This document shows positions 61,101-64,000 of a DNA stretch of 64,000 nt, in pieces (position 1 is the first letter of the stretch; every line of letters starts with the position of its first letter). Location: positions 1,054,001 to 1,118,000 of the forward strand of contig NZ_JBEGII010000001.1 in NCBI RefSeq assembly GCF_040675875.1. Direction: 5' to 3'. The notes below the pieces were generated by a model. It made no database searches and was not told the DNA's origin. It saw only the letters and a list, made by a program, of their open reading frames with translations. A program made the translations under genes and the position numbers. The DNA is from Microbacterium sp. LWO12-1.2 (GTDB lineage Bacteria > Actinomycetota > Actinomycetes > Actinomycetales > Microbacteriaceae).

Positions 61101-61658
61101 GCGTTCCTGACCGAGCAGCTCGCCGACCTCACTCAGACGCGACAGGATCTGCTGACGATCATCGCTGACCTGGACGAGCGGATGCAGACGATCTTCGCGA
61201 GCGCCTTCGAAGACACGAAGGAAGCGTTCGGCGAGGTTTTCCCGCTGCTGTTCCCCGGCGGAACGGGGAGCATCTCGCTCACGGATCCGGAGAACATGCT
61301 CACCACCGGCATCGAGGTGTCGGTGCGGCCTGTCGGCAAGAAGATCGAGCGTCTCTCGCTGCTGTCCGGTGGGGAGCGGTCGCTGGCGGCCGTCGCCCTC
61401 CTCGTGGCGATCTTCAAGGCCCGCCCGAGCCCCTTCTACATCCTCGACGAGGTGGAGGCGGCGCTCGACGACGCGAACCTCGGCCGCCTGCTGACCGTGT
61501 TCGAGCAGCTCCGCGAGAGCTCTCAGCTGCTGATCATCACGCACCAGAAGCGCACGATGGAGATCGCGGATGCGCTGTACGGCGTCTCGATGCGCCAGGA
61601 CGGCGTCTCGGCGGTAGTGGGACAGCGCGTGGGCGATCGCGCGGCCGCTGCCAGCTGA
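58113..61658 (+). CDS. smc: Chromosome segregation protein SMC
   Basis: 1181 residues. Head: Walker A GPNGSGKS at 31-38; C-terminal signature LLSGGERSLAAVALLVAIF and Walker B FYILDEVEAALDDANLGR. Two long coiled coils flank a hinge near residues 500-650, with RGVRGLVGDAVQVRAGFEAAL as its entry. It compacts and aligns replicated chromosomes with ScpA and ScpB, which are not in this window. ftsY follows 66 bases downstream. Confidence 0.97.
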   Translation: MHLKSLTLKGFKSFAQPTSFVFEPGVTCIVGPNGSGKSNVVDALAWVMGEQGAKTLRGGKMEDVIFAGTSTRGPLGRAEVQLTIDNSDGALPIEFAEVTISRTLFRNGSSDYAINGDNCRLLDVQELLSDSGLGREMHVIVGQGRLDTVLQASPEDRRGFIEEAAGILKHRRRKEKTLRKLDAMESNLTRLSDLAGEIRRQLKPLGRQAEIAREAQTIAAVVRDAKARIFADDVVALRTALADHTRTEHERHTERLVLTDQAEGVRAGIARLEQDQNSVAVDQARSVAFGLEQVQERMRGLYTLANQRLALLGSEEDDAAVTAITVTQSTIDEAKDEITEISAGLGDAQDAAVTASREVMNARAELDTLDVDIAEQSALVSEYDMRLNTLRGTADAAASALAAVRGAVLRQENALEAAHQRRREAADALEAIDDAEAPEGTAAEHSVAYDSAQRAATTAEAEREALRERLHAAEREVDALTAKAAALSSALAISGGAAEIVKTGARGVRGLVGDAVQVRAGFEAALAAVLGPLAEGVLVDSSEDAFALAAEAADARRGVVDFVVADAAGPTLSLPDLTGVTPAVDTVTAPAGVLGILAHVLIADDFGAARAARAALDVAGDTTTTIVTVAGDVITAQTLRTGSGGERSRLELAAERDAASERLAEIQVVVDSLREAREDANESVETTRRNAKEALRALREHDAALATHAEQVNRITVQHEAAVAECERLEAGLAQAQAAVSDAEAKAQQTKDALEEAIAAPRPVLDASARDGLLESLESAREGEVRARLEIETLRERVRAAQARVTALERQREQERGAAAEAARRAVIRRAQRESASGVAEELPRILDSLDRSVTEARVALAEAESARSAQNQELTVLRAQETSLRERLAGLTESVHGLELQIHEKKLHLNSLLERVASELALDEDILIAEYGPDQPVPRDPLTVVEGDEGKDDTAIPFDRRIQQRRLNEAERKLAQLGRVNPLALEEFAALEQRHAFLTEQLADLTQTRQDLLTIIADLDERMQTIFASAFEDTKEAFGEVFPLLFPGGTGSISLTDPENMLTTGIEVSVRPVGKKIERLSLLSGGERSLAAVALLVAIFKARPSPFYILDEVEAALDDANLGRLLTVFEQLRESSQLLIITHQKRTMEIADALYGVSMRQDGVSAVVGQRVGDRAAAAS

Positions 61659-61724
61659 GCGTCAGAGACTTCTGAGGGCGTCGCGCTGCATCTCCGGATG
61701 CCACCTGACACGTAGGCTGGAGTC

Positions 61725-62597
61725 ATGGCGGAGAAGTCTTGGTCCCTCGGTCGCGCACTGCGCGGCATGTTCGTCAAGCCCACGATCGATGAGACGACCT
61801 GGGAGGACCTGGAGACAGCGCTCATCACGGCCGACTTCGGCCCTGACATCAGCGAGCGCGTGGTCGAGGAGTTGCGCGAGAAGGTCGAGCGCTTCCGCAC
61901 GACGGATCCGCAGGATCTTCAGCGGATGCTGCGTGAGACGCTCGAGGAGCACTTCGCGAAGTTCGACACGACCTTGAAGCTCACTGAGCGCCCCGCAGTC
62001 GTGCTGGTCGTCGGCGTCAACGGCGTCGGCAAGACGACGACCATCGGCAAGTTCACCAAGTTCCTTCGCGGCTACCAGCGCAGCGTCGTCGTCGGCGCGG
62101 CCGACACGTTCCGCGCCGCTGCGGTCGACCAGCTCGCCACCTGGGCACAGCGCGGGGGAGCGGCGATCGTCCGCCCGCAGCAGCAGGGGCAGGATCCGGC
62201 CTCCGTCGCCTTCCAGACCGTGGAGTACGCGATGCGGGAGGGCATCGAGATCGCGATCATCGACACGGCCGGACGCCTGCACACCAAGGGCGGCCTGATG
62301 GATGAGCTCACGAAGATCCGCCGGGTGATCGAGAAGCAGGCGCCGATCAGCGAGGTTCTTCTCGTGCTGGATGCGACGACAGGTCAGAACGGTGTTCTCC
62401 AGGCGGAGGCATTCCTGGAGCACGCCGGGGTCACCGGGCTCGTGCTCACCAAGCTCGACGGCTCCGCCAAAGGCGGATTCGTCCTTGCCGTGCAGGAGCG
62501 GACGGGTATCCCCGTCAAGCTCCTCGGACAGGGCGAAGGCATCGATGATCTGACCGGTTTCACCCCGCACGTCTTCGTTCAATCTCTCGTCGGATGA
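61725..62597 (+). CDS. ftsY: Signal recognition particle receptor FtsY
   Basis: 290 residues. It is the NG core with only a short N-terminal part and no acidic A domain. P-loop GVNGVGKT at 97-104; GTPase motifs DTFRAAA, DTAGRLHTK and TKLDGSAKGG. It docks SRP-ribosome complexes at SecYEG. The smc-ftsY order is the ancestral arrangement in actinobacteria. Confidence 0.97.
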   Translation: MAEKSWSLGRALRGMFVKPTIDETTWEDLETALITADFGPDISERVVEELREKVERFRTTDPQDLQRMLRETLEEHFAKFDTTLKLTERPAVVLVVGVNGVGKTTTIGKFTKFLRGYQRSVVVGAADTFRAAAVDQLATWAQRGGAAIVRPQQQGQDPASVAFQTVEYAMREGIEIAIIDTAGRLHTKGGLMDELTKIRRVIEKQAPISEVLLVLDATTGQNGVLQAEAFLEHAGVTGLVLTKLDGSAKGGFVLAVQERTGIPVKLLGQGEGIDDLTGFTPHVFVQSLVG

Positions 62598-62640
62598 CGA
62601 GGGACTACCGCACCGAGCACGAGGCTGGTTTCATAGCGTT

Positions 62641-63141
62641 ATGGCGATCGAACACGACTACTTCGGACTCCTGTCTTCGGGTCCCGACGGCTCGATCTTC
62701 TGGTCGGAGACGGTGGAGCTCGGCGACCAGAGCGTCACCGTCGATCTGACCGCGCCCGATCAGGACGACGTCTCCTCGGAGGCGCTCGACATCGCCGCGT
62801 CGCTGATCGCCGGACTGGAGAGCGTGGACGACACCGCACGCCGCGGAATGCTCGCCGAAGTGGATGACCGCACCAGCGAGGTGACCGAGTACATCCTTCA
62901 GCAGCAGGAGACCTACGGCGACGAGCTCGAGGAGGTCCTGGTGGACGTCTCGGGCGACCCTGCCGTCGACATCATCCGGTCGCTCCGGCTGATGAGCATG
63001 ACGCTTCTCGCCGACGAACACGGCGGGTCGGAGCCGTTCGCGGTCCTCGAGTACGCGCTCGACCCCGACTCCACCGATGATGTCCTGCTGGTGAACCTGG
63101 GCTCCGACGGCAGCGTGCAGTCGGTGATGAGCGCCGACTGA
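62641..63141 (+). CDS. DUF2004-like protein
   Basis: 166 residues, strongly acidic. It starts EHDYFGLLSSGPDGSIFWSE and contains SVTVDLTAPDQDDVS and later EYILQQQETYGDELEEVL, the layout of DUF2004/DUF6985-type bacterial proteins often found near polymorphic-toxin immunity genes but also as stand-alone genes. Function unknown. It is convergent with lipA with only nine bases between the stops. Confidence 0.7.
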   Translation: MAIEHDYFGLLSSGPDGSIFWSETVELGDQSVTVDLTAPDQDDVSSEALDIAASLIAGLESVDDTARRGMLAEVDDRTSEVTEYILQQQETYGDELEEVLVDVSGDPAVDIIRSLRLMSMTLLADEHGGSEPFAVLEYALDPDSTDDVLLVNLGSDGSVQSVMSAD

Positions 63142-63150
63142 CGCTTCGCG

Positions 63151-64000
63151 TCACACCGCCTGGGCGAAGCCGAGATCGGCGCTCTCGGCGATGTGCGAGA
63201 GGTGCGGCGGGATGTCCCGTCCCTTCGAGATCATCGACTGCGCCCAGAGGCGTCCGGCCCGGTACGAGGAGCGCACCAGAGGGCCGGCGAGCACGCCGAG
63301 GAACCCGATCCGCTCCGCCTCCTCCTTGAACTCGACGAACTCGGCGGGTTTCACCCATCGGGACACCGGGAGATGGCGCGGCGACGGCCGCAGGTACTGC
63401 GTGATCGTGATGATGTCGCACCCGGCGTCGTGGAGGTCGTGAAGAGCCTGGACGACTTCTTCCGGCTCCTCGCCCATGCCGAGGATCAGGTTCGATTTCG
63501 TGATGAGTCCGGCGTTGCGACCCTGCGTGAGCACATCGAGAGAGCGCTCATACCGGAAGGCGGGCCTGATGCGCTTGAAGATCCGGGGAACCGTCTCGAC
63601 GTTGTGCGCGAACACCTCGGGGCGGGCGTCGAAGATCTGGCCGAGGAAGGCGGGATCCGCGTTGTGCTCGTTCGCGAGCAGTTCGACGCCGGTGTTCGGG
63701 TTGAGCTCGTGGATCTTCCGAACGGTCTCGGCGTTGAGCCATGCCCCGGTATCGGGGAGGTCGTCGCGGGCCACACTCGTCACGGTGGCGTAGCGGAGGT
63801 TCATATTCGCGACGCTCTCGGCGACGCGGCGCGGCTCATCGGTGTCGTAGTCCGTAGGCTTGCCGGTGTCGATCTGGCAGAAATCGCAGCGACGCGTGCA
63901 CTGCGAACCGCCGATGAGGAAGGTCGCCTCGCGGTCCTCCCAGCATTCGAAGATGTTCGGGCAGCCGGCCTCCTGGCACACGGTGTGCAGATCCTCGCTC
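63151..64000 (-). CDS. lipA: Lipoyl synthase (5' end outside window)
   Basis: The visible 283 residues hold nearly the whole protein; the frame is still open at the right edge. Radical-SAM CxxxCxxC is CTRRCDFC and the auxiliary 4Fe-4S cluster motif is C-x4-C-x5-C ([13 protein letters not shown]). SAM-binding and core blocks include [35 protein letters not shown] and [14 protein letters not shown]. It inserts sulfur into octanoyl groups on dehydrogenase E2 and GcvH. lipB is expected further along. Confidence 0.96.
   Translation of the reverse strand, partial: SEDLHTVCQEAGCPNIFECWEDREATFLIGGSQCTRRCDFCQIDTGKPTDYDTDEPRRVAESVANMNLRYATVTSVARDDLPDTGAWLNAETVRKIHELNPNTGVELLANEHNADPAFLGQIFDARPEVFAHNVETVPRIFKRIRPAFRYERSLDVLTQGRNAGLITKSNLILGMGEEPEEVVQALHDLHDAGCDIITITQYLRPSPRHLPVSRWVKPAEFVEFKEEAERIGFLGVLAGPLVRSSYRAGRLWAQSMISKGRDIPPHLSHIAESADLGFAQAV

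Noticed and set aside
1..64000. CRISPR arrays, rRNA genes, IS elements or prophage structural genes
   Set aside because: No regularly spaced repeats, no rRNA-like sequence, and no transposase, capsid, portal or tail motif were found on either strand.

Overview
The window comes from a high-GC Gram-positive actinobacterium, most likely Microbacteriaceae and Microbacterium-like. This rests on the uniformly GC-rich coding, the core block leuCD-murA-plsC-gpsA-ddl-DUF3515-thiL-rsmD-recG-coaD-yceD-rpmF-rnc-mutM, smc-ftsY, and an actinobacterial-style Mn riboswitch ahead of terC. The assignment is by family recognition only; no search was run.

Bases 1-17,771 are an accessory region. A cut-off membrane gene is followed by a J-like/PH-like protein (129-1163), a 1318-aa STAND/NACHT-type NTPase on the minus strand (1258-5214), a two-gene cassette of a FeeM/LuxI-like acyltransferase and an E1/ThiF-like adenylyltransferase (5420-7080), a TetR regulator, and a protein joining a tyrosine-recombinase core-binding domain to a degenerate receiver domain (8138-9136). 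Next comes a tight nine-gene operon (9588-17,771): small membrane protein, lid-less Hsp70, J-like/TPR membrane protein, GrpE-like protein, FtsK/EccC-like triple ATPase, tail-anchored coiled-coil protein, 86-aa WXG100-sized helical protein, ADP-ribosyltransferase (ART) protein, and a 62-aa protein. The two J-like proteins are clear paralogues, and both lack the HPD motif, so the whole stretch may be one composite island. My leading hypothesis for an undescribed system is a chaperone-assisted, ESX-like ATPase machine that handles an ART effector. The FeeM-E1 pair and the STAND protein are separate candidate conflict or modification modules.

Bases 17,985-38,714 are mixed housekeeping and metabolic genes: glutaminase with an MFS exporter, VanZ-like and small membrane proteins, topoisomerase IB, a MarR/hydroxyacyl-CoA dehydrogenase pair with a striking 47-bp operator-like dyad, aminopeptidase N, an APH-like kinase with an MBL hydrolase, tRNA-Glu(CUC), an ArsR/MFS pair with a perfect palindrome at the promoter, ECF sigma with a DUF4349 protein, terC behind a yybP-ykoY riboswitch, a LON-domain protein, DUF427, and a metY-like/flavin monooxygenase sulfur operon.

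Bases 38,797-52,624 are the core block, opened by a probable leucine attenuation leader (15-codon peptide with three consecutive Leu codons) in front of leuCD. Between mutM and smc lie about 5.5 kb of extra genes: a 105-aa protein, an ABC exporter, two tandem paralogous GNAT proteins, a 90-aa protein and a 36-codon leader-like ORF with a strong promoter and RBS. smc-ftsY, a DUF2004-like gene and the 3' part of lipA close the window.
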